Assembly (NCBI RefSeq): GCF_934190775.1 | Contig: NZ_CAKPTG010000010.1 | Location: 28,410-92,409, forward strand | Origin: an uncultured Phascolarctobacterium sp. | GTDB lineage: Bacteria; Bacillota; Negativicutes; Acidaminococcales; Acidaminococcaceae | DNA length: 64,000 nt | Reading direction: 5' to 3' | Shown here: piece by piece, positions 45,075-53,575 of the stretch | Numbering within the stretch: the stretch's first letter is position 1 | How the letters are laid out: the number at the start of each line of letters is the position of its first letter | Notes under the pieces: model-generated | The model's database searches: none | Seen by the model: the letters and a program-made list of their open reading frames with translations, nothing else | What the model was told of the DNA's origin: nothing | Made by a program: the position numbers and the translations under genes

Positions 45075-45860
45075 TTATTTAACCTCGGGCTTAACGTCCA
45101 GTTTAGAAGGATCTGCTTCGCGGAAGCCGTGAGCGAAGGTCGGGTTGTACAGCTCACTGCGGTCATAAGCGTTGCCCAGGAAGCCGCCAACGGTGATCAG
45201 CGCAGTTTTGTTGATGCCGTATTTAGCAGCGTTTTCTGCCAGGGTACCAACGGTGCAGCGGATAACCTTTTCGTCCGGCCAAGATGCTTTGTAAACAATA
45301 GCAGCCGGAGTATCGTTTCTGTAACCGCCTCTTACGAGCTCGGTCTGCAGTTTTTCCAGCATACCGCTGCTCAGGAAGATAACCATAGTTGCCTTGTGAG
45401 CAGCATAGTCAGCAATCTTCTGGTGGCTAGGAACCGGAGTACGGCCTTCCATACGGGTGATAATAACGGATTGGCTTACGTTCGGCAGAGTGTATTCAGC
45501 CTTCAGGCAAGCAGCAGCAGCGCAGAAGGAGCTTACGCCGGGGACAACCTCGTAGTCAAGGTTGTAGCTGCGCAGCAGGTCAATCTGCTCGCGGTGTGCA
45601 CCGTAAACGCTGGGGTCGCCGGTGTGCAGACGTACAACCAATTGGCCAGCCTGAGCGGCGGGAACCATAGCAGCGATAACCTCTTCCAAGGTCATGGTTG
45701 CACTGTTCATAATAGTACATTCCGGTTTGCAGTATTTCAGCAGTTCCGGGTTAACAAGGGAGCCTGCGTAAATAACCAGGTCAGCCTTTTCCAAAAGCTC
45801 TTTACCTTTTACAGTAATTAAGTCAGCTGCACCGGGACCAGCACCAATAAAATAGATCAT
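45075..45860 (-). CDS. cbiF: CbiF, cobalt-precorrin-4 C11-methyltransferase
   Basis: A 261-residue tetrapyrrole methylase with YFIGAGPGAADLITVKGKEL, RLHTGDPSVYGAHREQ (SAM site) and VPGVSSFCAAAACLKAEYTLP. The cbiL stop and the cbiF ATG share one base (TAATG), so expression is coupled. Confidence 0.96.
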   Translation of the reverse strand: MIYFIGAGPGAADLITVKGKELLEKADLVIYAGSLVNPELLKYCKPECTIMNSATMTLEEVIAAMVPAAQAGQLVVRLHTGDPSVYGAHREQIDLLRSYNLDYEVVPGVSSFCAAAACLKAEYTLPNVSQSVIITRMEGRTPVPSHQKIADYAAHKATMVIFLSSGMLEKLQTELVRGGYRNDTPAAIVYKASWPDEKVIRCTVGTLAENAAKYGINKTALITVGGFLGNAYDRSELYNPTFAHGFREADPSKLDVKPEVK

Positions 45861-46561
45861 TATTCATCAAACTCCTTTTCTTTAACCAATATTACTGAGA
45901 AATAGCTGCTCTTAGGATCTACTTCTTCAAGGTTACGATAGATTTTTTCACCCGGCAGGCCACATCTTTCAACCATACCGGAATTTTTGATGAGCTTACG
46001 CTCACGCAGCTCATCAACTACACGGCCGATTTCGCTTGCGGATTTCATCAGCACCTTGTTGCCGGGGCCATCAAGGAACGCTGCGGACTGCTTGTAGCTG
46101 CCGGGCAGAACAATCAACGGTTCCGCTCTTTCGCACAGGGAAGTGTTCAGTTTAGCAGCAACAGCGCAGATAGAGGTTACGCCGGCAACCAGCTCTGCAT
46201 CATAGCCATCTTTCAAAACCAGCTTATGTACGTAAATGCAGGTTGCATATACGGTAGGACAGCCGAGGGTAATGAAAACAACGTTTTTGCCTTCGTCAAG
46301 CAGCTTTTCAATAGCATCTGCACCCTCGCGGTGTGCCTTATCCATTGCAGCCATATCTTTAGTCATAGGCATATAGATAATCATCTGGGGTTTAGCATCC
46401 AGGTCAACTACGTGATTAACGATTTCCTTTGCCGTCATCACATCAGTATCTCCCTTAGGCAGTGCAACAACGTCGCACTCCTTCAGCAGACGTACTGCTT
46501 TCAAAGTCATTAATTCGGGATCTCCAGGACCAATACCAACACTATAAAGTTTGCCTCTCAT
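45860..46561 (-). CDS. cbiL: CbiL, cobalt-precorrin-2 C20-methyltransferase
   Basis: A 233-residue tetrapyrrole methylase and the first methylation after cobalt insertion. Motifs: SVGIGPGDPELMTLKAVRL, FITLGCPTVYATCIYVHK, and the C-terminal NSGMVERCGLPGEKIY. The cysteine-containing ends are usual for CbiL. AAGGAG lies in the end of cbiD. Confidence 0.95.
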   Translation of the reverse strand: MRGKLYSVGIGPGDPELMTLKAVRLLKECDVVALPKGDTDVMTAKEIVNHVVDLDAKPQMIIYMPMTKDMAAMDKAHREGADAIEKLLDEGKNVVFITLGCPTVYATCIYVHKLVLKDGYDAELVAGVTSICAVAAKLNTSLCERAEPLIVLPGSYKQSAAFLDGPGNKVLMKSASEIGRVVDELRERKLIKNSGMVERCGLPGEKIYRNLEEVDPKSSYFSVILVKEKEFDE

Positions 46562-46565
46562 TCTC

Positions 46566-47702
46566 TCATACTCCTTTTTGCTTATGTAGCTGAATTAATT
46601 CGTCTGCGTACTTGGTCTTGCCCAAAATGCCATAGACATTGGAAAACATCAAAGCAGCCGTTTTTATTTTGCCATGCACTCTATGCTGCATGTAAAAATC
46701 AATTTTTTCTGTAACCTTATCCATCACAGGCTCAAAGATTTGCTCCCGCTTCAGGACCTTGGTCACCTCATCGGTAGTCAGGCAGCCGTAAATCTCACGA
46801 CCGACATCAACCGAAGCACCATGGAACATCGCCTCCAGAGCAAACAGCTCCGTGCGGCAGTCCGCATATTTGGAATGTGTATTCATTACGCCCTGCGCCA
46901 CCTTCACCAGCTTACCGGAATGGCCGATAAGCAGCAGTGTTTCAAAGCCGCAGTAAACAGCATAATCTAAAAGCTCACCCACAAAGTTACTGCAGGTAAC
47001 ATGACCATCAAGGTCAAGCTTCATCTCATCACGCGTAAAATCCTCGCCGTAGTTACCAAAGAACACCAGCAGATTTTTATTGCCGCGCGCCTTCTGTGCT
47101 CTGATTTCCACATACATCGTTTCAATCAGTGCCCTTTCACTCATCGGCTCAACAATGCCGCTCGTTCCTAAAACTGACAGGCCGCCGATAATACCGAGAC
47201 GGGGGTTAAAGGTCTTCTTGGCAATTTCTACGCCTGCAGGAATAGAAATCGTCAGCTTCATGCCGCCGTTATAGCCTGCAGCCTCCATCGCCTTACCAAC
47301 CTCTTGCGTAATCATTCGGCGCGGTGTGGGATTTATCGCCGGTCCGCCGACAGCACACGCCAGGCCGGGCTTAGTCACCCTGCCGACGCCTACGCCGCCT
47401 TCCAGCTCAATGCCGCTGCCTGCAGTTTTTTCGGCCCTGGCATAAACAAGCACACCGTTAGTATCATCAGGATCATCGCCGGAATCCTTGCGGATAGCAC
47501 AGCTGACGTAATCCGGAGTCATCTCAACGTCTAAGGGCTCCAGGTCAAGCACTATTCCCTTGGGAGTGTCGATACGCACAGTCTCAACACGCTCGCCTGT
47601 AAGCAGCATCGTAGCTGCTGCCTTGGACGCAGCCGTTGCACAGCTGCCGGTAGTATAACCACAACGCAAAACCTTTCCTTGCGAAAACTGATATTCTTCC
47701 AA
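46566..47702 (-). CDS. cbiD: CbiD, cobalt-precorrin-5B C1-methyltransferase
   Basis: A 378-residue C1-methyltransferase specific to the anaerobic pathway. Typical blocks are LRCGYTTGSCATAASKAA, GVGRVTKPGLACAVGGPAINP, GTSGIVEPMSE and LIGHSGKLVKVAQGVMNTHS. The start is a TTG at 47702 with AAGGAG 7 nt upstream; no ATG lies nearby, so an inefficient start codon opens the whole operon. It is the first gene behind the cobalamin riboswitch. Confidence 0.96.
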   Translation of the reverse strand: MEEYQFSQGKVLRCGYTTGSCATAASKAAATMLLTGERVETVRIDTPKGIVLDLEPLDVEMTPDYVSCAIRKDSGDDPDDTNGVLVYARAEKTAGSGIELEGGVGVGRVTKPGLACAVGGPAINPTPRRMITQEVGKAMEAAGYNGGMKLTISIPAGVEIAKKTFNPRLGIIGGLSVLGTSGIVEPMSERALIETMYVEIRAQKARGNKNLLVFFGNYGEDFTRDEMKLDLDGHVTCSNFVGELLDYAVYCGFETLLLIGHSGKLVKVAQGVMNTHSKYADCRTELFALEAMFHGASVDVGREIYGCLTTDEVTKVLKREQIFEPVMDKVTEKIDFYMQHRVHGKIKTAALMFSNVYGILGKTKYADELIQLHKQKGV

Positions 47703-47753
47703 AGCGCAGCTCCTTCACAATTAAATTTCCCATATGATAGGGATTCTCAATAA

Positions 47754-47787
47754 TAAAAAAAGACTTCTGCCGAATCCGACAAAAGCC
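47754..47787 (-). terminator. Riboswitch-controlled terminator before cbiD
   Basis: On the minus strand GGCTTTTGTCGG pairs with the CGGCAGAAGTC arm around a short loop, followed by seven T. It lies ~80 nt after the B12 box and 51 bp before cbiD, so it is the expression platform. Confidence 0.88.
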
Positions 47788-47867
47788 ATAAAGACAGAAT
47801 TAACTAACGCTAATTATTCCTTGCAATTAGTAAACCCAACTGCCTCCATCACCCGTGGATTCAGAAT

Positions 47868-47975
47868 AAAGCATGGGCTGACTGCTGACTTAGACACAAG
47901 GCCTTCACAGCGGCGGGACCGTCAGGAGTTAACCATCTTGTCAATTAAGATTAAATCACCCACACCAATAACCTG
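47868..47975 (-). promoter_or_regulatory. Cobalamin riboswitch controlling the cobalamin operon
   Basis: The minus-strand leader shows GGTTATTGGTG, then GATGGTTAACTCC, GACGGTCCCGCCGCTGTGA and the B12-box form AGTCAGCAGTCAGCC, in the order and spacing of the adenosylcobalamin aptamer. Ligand binding should favour the terminator that follows, reducing transcription of the operon when B12 is plentiful. Confidence 0.9.
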
Positions 47976-47979
47976 TTTT

Positions 47980-48008
47980 ATTATATCATAAAAAATTAAG
48001 AATTCCAA
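47980..48008 (-). promoter_or_regulatory. Promoter of the cobalamin operon
   Basis: TTGGAA (48008-48003), a 17-bp spacer and TATAAT (47985-47980). Transcription would begin right at the riboswitch 5' end. Confidence 0.75.
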
Positions 48009-48021
48009 TACTTTGCCTAAC

Positions 48022-48053
48022 AAAAAAGCAGATAAGCCGAAGCCTATCTGCTT
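48022..48053 (-). terminator. Terminator of the NlpC/P60 gene
   Basis: Stem AAGCAGATA/TATCTGCTT with an inner GGC-TTCG-GCT tetraloop, followed by TTTTTT, starting 8 bp after the stop. Confidence 0.93.
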
Positions 48054-48060
48054 GAAAGTC

Positions 48061-48729
48061 TTAAAGAACGCGGCAAGCGCCGTAGTAACGGGCACCCCAG
48101 TAGCCGGTGAATGCAGAAGAAACTGTTACACCAGTGCTAGTGCCGGCATGGATGAAGTTACCATCGCCAACATAAATACCAACATGAGAAGCACCAGCCT
48201 CATATGTGGTAAAGAAAATCAAATCGCCAGGACGAAGCTGACTCATAGAAATCTGACGGCCGGAGTAGAACTGGCTGTCAGCCATACGCGGCAGATAAAC
48301 GCCAGCTCTGGCAAATGCATACTGCGTAAAGCCGGAGCAGTCGAAGCCATAAGGAGTTGTACCGCCAAATACATATGGAGTACCGATGACACTGTAAGCA
48401 GAACGCAGTACATTACGTACAACGGAATTACTACGGTTAGGAGGCATCTCCTTATTCATCAGCGCTCTATAGGTAGCTGAACCTACAATACCATCAACCT
48501 CTAATCCTTTATCAGCCTGGAAGCTTTTAACTGCCTGTTCTGTTTCAGGACCGAAATCACCATCTATATTATTAATAGAATAACTTAATTCTACCAATCT
48601 CTTTTGAATTGCAACTACTTCCTGTCCATCGTCTCCGCGTTGGAAGGAAGCCAAAGCTGTTACAGCACAGCTAAGACTAAACAAAACTGTCATACAGAAA
48701 ACTAATACTTTGCGTTTGACCACTGGCAC
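48061..48729 (-). CDS. Exported NlpC/P60 peptidoglycan hydrolase with PG-binding domain
   Basis: The 222-residue protein has a signal peptide (cleavage near ALA27), a PG_binding_1 repeat (~30-92, QKRLVELSYSI...GDFGPETEQAVKSFQ...GIVGSATYRAL) and an NlpC/P60 domain (~104-222). The catalytic Cys131 is in FDCSGFTQYAF, with His in HVGIYVGDG and a third residue in FIHAG. Such enzymes cut gamma-D-Glu-meso-DAP or related peptide links in the cell wall. The start is GTG 48729 with AAAGG 6 nt upstream. Promoter and terminator make it monocistronic. Confidence 0.93.
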   Translation of the reverse strand: MPVVKRKVLVFCMTVLFSLSCAVTALASFQRGDDGQEVVAIQKRLVELSYSINNIDGDFGPETEQAVKSFQADKGLEVDGIVGSATYRALMNKEMPPNRSNSVVRNVLRSAYSVIGTPYVFGGTTPYGFDCSGFTQYAFARAGVYLPRMADSQFYSGRQISMSQLRPGDLIFFTTYEAGASHVGIYVGDGNFIHAGTSTGVTVSSAFTGYWGARYYGACRVL

Positions 48730-48761
48730 CTACATCCTTTCTTCTTTCTTAAGACATACTT

Positions 48762-48790
48762 ATTATACCACAAAATATCGCTTCTGTAAA
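48762..48790 (-). promoter_or_regulatory. Promoter of the NlpC/P60 gene
   Basis: TTTACA (48790-48785), a 17-bp spacer and TATAAT (48767-48762). Confidence 0.8.
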
Positions 48791-48818
48791 ATCTTAATTT
48801 GTTATAATATTAATGCGC

Positions 48819-49778
48819 TTATTTAGCTTTATTTTCGTTTATTTTGTTACAGTTCTGCAGATGGCGCGCCACTAAATATAGTGGTCTATGCTTGATTTCT
48901 TCAAAAATACGCCCTATATATTCACCCAGGATACCTATCCCTACAAGCTGAATTCCTCCAAGAAACAATATACTGACTGTAGTAGTTGCCCACCCCGGAA
49001 CGGCATCGTTGGTCACAAATTTCACATAAAAAACATGGCCCAAAAGCAGAATACTGCACATGCCAAAAACAATACCTATGTAAAAAGCCCAACGTAGCGG
49101 CAGGTTGGAAAAGGCCGTAATGCCGTCCAGCGCAAAATGCAGCATCTTACGCAGATTGAACTTGGAATACCCGGCAAAGCGCGGCGGTGCCACAAATTCT
49201 AACACCGCAACATGAAAGCCTAATGTGTTGACCAGGCCACGGATAAAGCGTGCACGCTCGCGGTAAAGCTTAAAGGCTTCTACCGCAATCCTGTCCATCA
49301 GGCGGAAGTCGCTGCCACCAGGAGTAATTTCTACTTTAGATAAGGTGTTGATGAGCTTATAGTAGGCTGCAGAGGTCAAATTTTTAAAGAAGCCTGCATC
49401 CTCGGTGGCCATGCGCTTAGTCTGCACTATCTCGTTGCCTGCTTCCCAAAGGCGCAAAAGCTTGGGAATAAGCTCAGGCGGGTGCTGCAAATCACCGTCC
49501 ATGGTGATCACGGCATCACCGTCAGCGTGGTCAAGGCCGCAGGTAATTGCCATCTGGTGGCCGTAGTTGCGGCTCAAAAGATAGGCCTCCACGTGCTCAT
49601 CCTGCGCAGCCAGCTCTGCCAGAATCAGTGCGCTGCTATCACGCGAGCCATCATCAACAAAGATAATATTATAATCGTAGTCCTCCTGCTGCATTACAGC
49701 AGAAGCACGCTTGTGAAATTCGTGCAGGTTATCCTCTTCATTGAACACCGGCACTACTAAAGAAATTTTTTTCTTCAT
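48819..49778 (-). CDS. GtrB/DPM1-like family 2 glycosyltransferase with two membrane helices
   Basis: The 319-residue protein has a GT-A domain (1-~225): LVVPVFNEEDNL, IIFVDDGSRDSS, and the metal-binding MDGDLQHPP. Two C-terminal membrane helices follow (FYIGIVFGMCSILLLGHVFY and SILFLGGIQLVGIGILGEYI). It probably moves a sugar onto undecaprenyl phosphate at the inner membrane for surface glycan decoration. The frame opens at a TTG (49835), but the ATG at 49778 gives the usual MKKKISLVVPV start; its ribosome site is weak. Confidence 0.92.
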   Translation of the reverse strand: MKKKISLVVPVFNEEDNLHEFHKRASAVMQQEDYDYNIIFVDDGSRDSSALILAELAAQDEHVEAYLLSRNYGHQMAITCGLDHADGDAVITMDGDLQHPPELIPKLLRLWEAGNEIVQTKRMATEDAGFFKNLTSAAYYKLINTLSKVEITPGGSDFRLMDRIAVEAFKLYRERARFIRGLVNTLGFHVAVLEFVAPPRFAGYSKFNLRKMLHFALDGITAFSNLPLRWAFYIGIVFGMCSILLLGHVFYVKFVTNDAVPGWATTTVSILFLGGIQLVGIGILGEYIGRIFEEIKHRPLYLVARHLQNCNKINENKAK

Positions 49779-49833
49779 TATATTACACCACTTATTCTTC
49801 TGTCTAAAAAGATCTGCCCAAATAAAATCAGAC

Positions 49834-49862
49834 AAAAAAGGCTGCCTAAAGGCAGCCGTTTT
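49834..49862 (-). terminator. Terminator of the RNase P RNA gene
   Basis: GGCTGCC-TTTA-GGCAGCC on the minus strand followed by TTTTTTG. Confidence 0.93.
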
Positions 49863-49865
49863 GCA

Positions 49866-50222
49866 AGGTATGAGTACTCAATAAGCCGAGTTCTGTTCCG
49901 CGAAGCGGTGATGATCATTTATCTAGTCTTACAGTTACCTGCAAGCTCAAGCGACACAACCCGGAAGGCTCAGCGGGCAGCTTCATCCCTCCCCTATTTG
50001 GTCTTGCTCCGGATGGGGTTTACCTAGCCAGCCTGTTACCAGACCGCTGGTGCGCTCTTACCGCACCGTTCCACCCTTACCTGCAAATGCAGGCGGTACA
50101 CATTTCTGTGGCACTATCCCTGAGGTCACCCTCGCCGGACGTTATCCGGCATCCTGCCCTATGGAGCTCGGACTTTCCTCATCTGGCTTAAAGCCAGCCG
50201 CGATCATCTTTCGTACTCAACT
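49866..50222 (-). ncRNA. rnpB: RNase P RNA (bacterial type A)
   Basis: The catalytic RNA that trims tRNA 5' ends. On the minus strand the conserved 5' block GAGGAAAGTCCG (50180-50169) is followed by GGATGCCGG, GTGCCACAGAAA, AAGGGTGGAACGGTGCGGTA, AGACCAAATAGGGG, and the 3' block AGTCTAGATAAATGA...ACAGAACTCGGCTTA. The 5' GAGTAC and 3' GTACTC ends pair as P1. The exact ends are estimated to a few bases. A promoter and a terminator frame the gene, and no ORF covers it. Confidence 0.97.
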
Positions 50223-50226
50223 GTAG

Positions 50227-50255
50227 ATTTTAGCATATTATTTCCGCTTAGTCAA
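50227..50255 (-). promoter_or_regulatory. rnpB promoter
   Basis: TTGACT (50255-50250), a 17-bp spacer and TAAAAT (50232-50227), directly upstream of the RNA 5' end. Confidence 0.8.
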
Positions 50256-50341
50256 TACCAGCGGCTACAGTATTATTGTCGCAGGCATAACTGAAATGAA
50301 ACTGAACTGGTTATATATAGATGCGCAACTGCTTAGCAAGC

Positions 50342-50381
50342 AAAAACGCCCTGCGTACTACCATAGTAATACGCAGAGCGC
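50342..50381 (-). terminator. Terminator of the AAA ATPase gene
   Basis: A GC-rich stem (GCGCTCTGCGTA against the TACGCAGGGCG arm) followed by TTTTTG on the minus strand. Confidence 0.85.
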
Positions 50382-50394
50382 TAATAGACCAAAC

Positions 50395-51552
50395 TTAAAC
50401 TACTGCCTTCTGCAGCTCATCTTCCGCCAGATAATAATTATAGAGTCTGGTTTCAAAAATTCTGTTGGCAATCGCTACATACCCGTCTTTATTTTTTATA
50501 AAGCCAAACATCGTAGCCATATCAATAGCTGCTTCATCAGCACTGTAAGGATACATATTGCCGGAGAAAAGCACTGCCTTCAGCATCCGGTTCAGCTTCG
50601 GGTAGGCGTGCAGCTTCCCTATCAGGGATTCAAACAGAGTATTTTTCTCCTGTAAAAGCAAGCGCACTGCCGCATTAAAGCCACTCTTGGTCCAGGCTGC
50701 TTTTTTAGAAGCATATTCCGGCATCAAGCAAACCTTTTCATCGAGCAACTGGCATAATCTGGAAACCAAAAACGGATAGCCTGCTGTATAGTCATAAATC
50801 CAGCCTGCAAAGGTTTCGGTATCAAAAGAAAGCCCGTAATTATTGGCATATTCATTAAGCATGGCAGCTATCTCAGCTTGCGAAAAGCTCATATCTATTG
50901 TAAAATCTGCCGCTATATTCCAAGGACTGTTATATTTATGCTCTTCATCTGTACGCAGTTTTTGTTTGAGATTTTTTATATCATACACTCCGGCCAGAAT
51001 AACAGATTGAAACGCCGGTTGCCAGGCACGTTCGATATATTGCGCTCTGAGCTGTGCCAAAAAATCTAAAAACACCTGATTATTAGAAGCACTGTCCACC
51101 TCATCAATCATTAAAACAATCGGTTTATCGCTCGCTGCACAGATATCTCGCAAGCATTCAAAAAGCTCCTTTAGACTGAAAATACTATTACTGATTACGG
51201 CAGCATTTTTCAAATCTGCACAGGCCTTTTCCAAGGCAGTATTTTCCGACAGGCGGTTACGCTTCAGCGCATGTAAAAAAGAGCCTGCGAAAGCAATAGA
51301 AAATATATTGCCATCCTTAAATTTAGAAGCGTCAAAGGTTTGAAAGTCCAGCAAGACGGTGTAATATTCACTTTGCAGATAGCCGAAAAGTGCCTGCAGC
51401 GTTGTTGTCTTACCATACTGGCGTGCTCTGTTGATGGTGAAATATTTTTTTTCATCAATCATTTCTTTAATCTTGTGCAGTCGTTCACTGATATCAACCA
51501 TATAATGCTCGCCGGGTATGCAAACAGCTGTCGTATTAAAGGTCTTACGCAT
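50395..51552 (-). CDS. AAA-like ATPase of the nuclease-associated group, without nuclease domain
   Basis: The 385-residue protein has a Walker A-like motif in INRARQYGKTTTL (GK at 47-48), Walker B in IVLMIDEVD, and a C-terminal winged-helix-like part (FSQAEIAAMLNEYA, AGYPFLVSRLCQ). Proteins of this group (AAA-like, PF09820-type) usually carry a C-terminal PD-(D/E)XK region; here the protein ends without one. The role is unknown; the group is often linked to mobile elements or defence. The frame opens at a TTG (51576), but the ATG at 51552 has AAGGAG 8 nt upstream. Confidence 0.85.
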   Translation of the reverse strand: MRKTFNTTAVCIPGEHYMVDISERLHKIKEMIDEKKYFTINRARQYGKTTTLQALFGYLQSEYYTVLLDFQTFDASKFKDGNIFSIAFAGSFLHALKRNRLSENTALEKACADLKNAAVISNSIFSLKELFECLRDICAASDKPIVLMIDEVDSASNNQVFLDFLAQLRAQYIERAWQPAFQSVILAGVYDIKNLKQKLRTDEEHKYNSPWNIAADFTIDMSFSQAEIAAMLNEYANNYGLSFDTETFAGWIYDYTAGYPFLVSRLCQLLDEKVCLMPEYASKKAAWTKSGFNAAVRLLLQEKNTLFESLIGKLHAYPKLNRMLKAVLFSGNMYPYSADEAAIDMATMFGFIKNKDGYVAIANRIFETRLYNYYLAEDELQKAVV

Positions 51553-51663
51553 CTTTTCATCTCCTTGCTTCCTCAAATATTTCTTCTTAAATTATAGCAT
51601 ATTTGCCGGGAAAAAGCATTTCCCGGCATACGCAGAGCGTTAAAAAGCTTTGTCACCAACTCC

Positions 51664-53184
51664 TTACGGACGTACGCTGGTGCGCAGCTGAATAGCCTCC
51701 GCCAGATGCACTGCCTCAATGTTCTCGCTACCAGCGAGGTCTGCAATCGTACGTGCTACCTTCAGGATACGGTCATGGCTGCGGGCGCTGAGGTTGAGCA
51801 TATTAAAGTAGCGCTCCATAACATTCTGCGCCGCCGCGTCCAGCTGGCAATATTTGACAACCTCGCTCCGTCCCATCTGCGCATTGCAGTGCATGCCCCA
51901 GGCCTCCAGGCGCTGCTGCTGCACCAAGCGCGCCTTCACTACGCGTTCGCGGATGGCAGCCGAAGATTCGCCCTTTTCCTTCGTCTTCAGCTCGCCGAAT
52001 TCCACCCTGCTAAGGTTTATCTGCATATCGATTCTGTCCATCAGCGGACCGGAAATCTTACGGCGATAGCTGTCAATTTCTGATTGTTTACAGGAACAGC
52101 GATGCACAGAATCGCCGAGATAGCCGCAGGGACATGGATTTTGAGCTGCGCATAAAATGAACTTGCTTGGGAAGGTCATTGCCGCCCTGACGCGCGAAAT
52201 GCTCACCTCGCCATCCTCCAGCGGCTGACGCAGCATCTCCAGCGTAGCGCGTTCAAATTCCGGCAGCTCGTCCAAAAAGAGTACGCCGTTGTGCGCCAGC
52301 GTCACCTCGCCCGGGCGAGGTGTACTGCCACCGCCCAACAAGGCGCTGCCGCTAATGCTGTGATGCGGACTGCGGAAGGGGCGCTCCAGCATTACGCTGT
52401 CGGCCTGCGGCAAGAGTCCCACTATGCTGTAAATCTTGGTGACCTCTAGCGCCTCAGCCTCCGTCATCGGCGGTAAAATCGTTACCAGGCGGCGCGCCAG
52501 CATCGTCTTGCCACAGCCGGGAGAACCCACCATCAGAATACTGTGACCACCGGCGGCGGCAATCTCCAAGGCTCTGCGCGCCACAAGCTGCCCTTTGACG
52601 TCAGCAAAATCCACATGATAAATCTTATTATTGTTCTGCAAAATATTTTCCTTCGGCAGCGGCGTCAGCGTGTTCTTGCCCTGCAGGTGCTCCACCAGCT
52701 CCTTTAAGGTCGCCACCGTATACACCTTGATGCCCTGAATCAGCTTGCCCTCCGCAGCGTTGGCCTGCGGAATAAACACCTCCTGCGCCCCGCACTTCTT
52801 GGCGTCCATAATCATGGAAAGCACGCCGGAAACCTTACGGATTCTTCCATCCAGCGACAGCTCGCCAATGAAAACCTTGTTCTCCAGCTTATCCGTATCC
52901 AGAATTCTGCCGCAGGTCATCAGGCCGACGGCAATAGGCAGATCAAGGCCGCTGCCCTCCTTACGCAGGTCAGCAGGCGCCAGATTGACCGTAATACGTG
53001 TCATCGGGAAGGGATAATTGGAATTGCGCAGCGCGGCCTTTACGCGCTCCTTAGATTCGCGCACGGCCATCGCCGGCAGGCCTACCAGGTCGAAGTTGGG
53101 CATGCCGTTGCTCACGTCCACCTCTACCACAATTTGTACACCATCAATACCACAGGTTGTTTCGCCAAGAATTTGTGCAAACAT
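51664..53184 (-). CDS. comM: YifB/ComM-family Mg-chelatase-like AAA+ ATPase
   Basis: The 506-residue protein has an N-terminal Lon-like ChlI domain (FDLVGLPAMAVRESKERV), Walker A VGSPGCGKTMLARRL, Walker B GVLFLDELPEF, FRSPHHSIS, and a zinc-like CNCGYLG-type block (AAQNPCPCGYLGD) before the C-terminal helical domain. ComM is a branch-migration helicase that helps integrate DNA during natural transformation. The ATG at 53184 with GGAGTG upstream is preferred over a GTG 9 nt earlier. It follows yraN by 19 bp. Confidence 0.94.
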   Translation of the reverse strand: MFAQILGETTCGIDGVQIVVEVDVSNGMPNFDLVGLPAMAVRESKERVKAALRNSNYPFPMTRITVNLAPADLRKEGSGLDLPIAVGLMTCGRILDTDKLENKVFIGELSLDGRIRKVSGVLSMIMDAKKCGAQEVFIPQANAAEGKLIQGIKVYTVATLKELVEHLQGKNTLTPLPKENILQNNNKIYHVDFADVKGQLVARRALEIAAAGGHSILMVGSPGCGKTMLARRLVTILPPMTEAEALEVTKIYSIVGLLPQADSVMLERPFRSPHHSISGSALLGGGSTPRPGEVTLAHNGVLFLDELPEFERATLEMLRQPLEDGEVSISRVRAAMTFPSKFILCAAQNPCPCGYLGDSVHRCSCKQSEIDSYRRKISGPLMDRIDMQINLSRVEFGELKTKEKGESSAAIRERVVKARLVQQQRLEAWGMHCNAQMGRSEVVKYCQLDAAAQNVMERYFNMLNLSARSHDRILKVARTIADLAGSENIEAVHLAEAIQLRTSVRP

Positions 53185-53203
53185 TATCAACACTCCATTT
53201 CTT

Positions 53204-53575
53204 TTAGAAGCAGTGCGGCCAATGCCTGATACTGATAGCCGCAGTGCCTTCTATGATAATTTCTACTACATCAAAGGAAAGCACCGGCGGCCGCTCCAGC
53301 AAACCCTTGCATTGGAGATAATATTCAGCGCAGCGATGAATTTTTCTTTGCTTTGCCAGTGTCACTGCCTCTATCGGTCTGCCGAACCGGGTAGAAGCAC
53401 GTGTCTTGACCTCTATGAAGCTTACACAGCCCTTTTTTTCAGCAATAATATCAATCTCACCATAACGGTGACAGCGAAAGTTGCGGGTCAATATTTTATA
53501 ACCCATATTTTGCAGATAACGGCAGGCAAAATCTTCGCCATACTTCCCCAGACTACTACTCGATGGGGTACTCAT
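53204..53575 (-). CDS. yraN: YraN/UPF0102 family nuclease-like protein
   Basis: The 123-residue protein has a PD-(D/E)XK-like core: GKYGEDFACRYLQNMGYKI, then YGEIDIIAEKKG, then SFIEVKTRAS (D...ExK). The family sits next to rnhB and comM in many genomes and has been linked to DNA processing, but its role is unclear. The ATG at 53575 lies within the end of rnhB (20-bp overlap), with no ribosome site of its own, so it is translationally coupled. The longer frame from 53620 adds a poor N-terminus. Confidence 0.9.
   Translation of the reverse strand: MSTPSSSSLGKYGEDFACRYLQNMGYKILTRNFRCHRYGEIDIIAEKKGCVSFIEVKTRASTRFGRPIEAVTLAKQRKIHRCAEYYLQCKGLLERPPVLSFDVVEIIIEGTAAISIRHWPHCF

Noticed and set aside
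44406..45821. A 471-codon plus-strand frame across cbiG and cbiF
   Set aside because: It crosses two coupled genes of the cobalamin operon on the other strand and has no start signals.
51602..51626. GCCGGGAAA/TTTCCCGGC hairpin after comM as a terminator
   Set aside because: No T run follows on the minus strand. It may be structural, but termination there is not supported.
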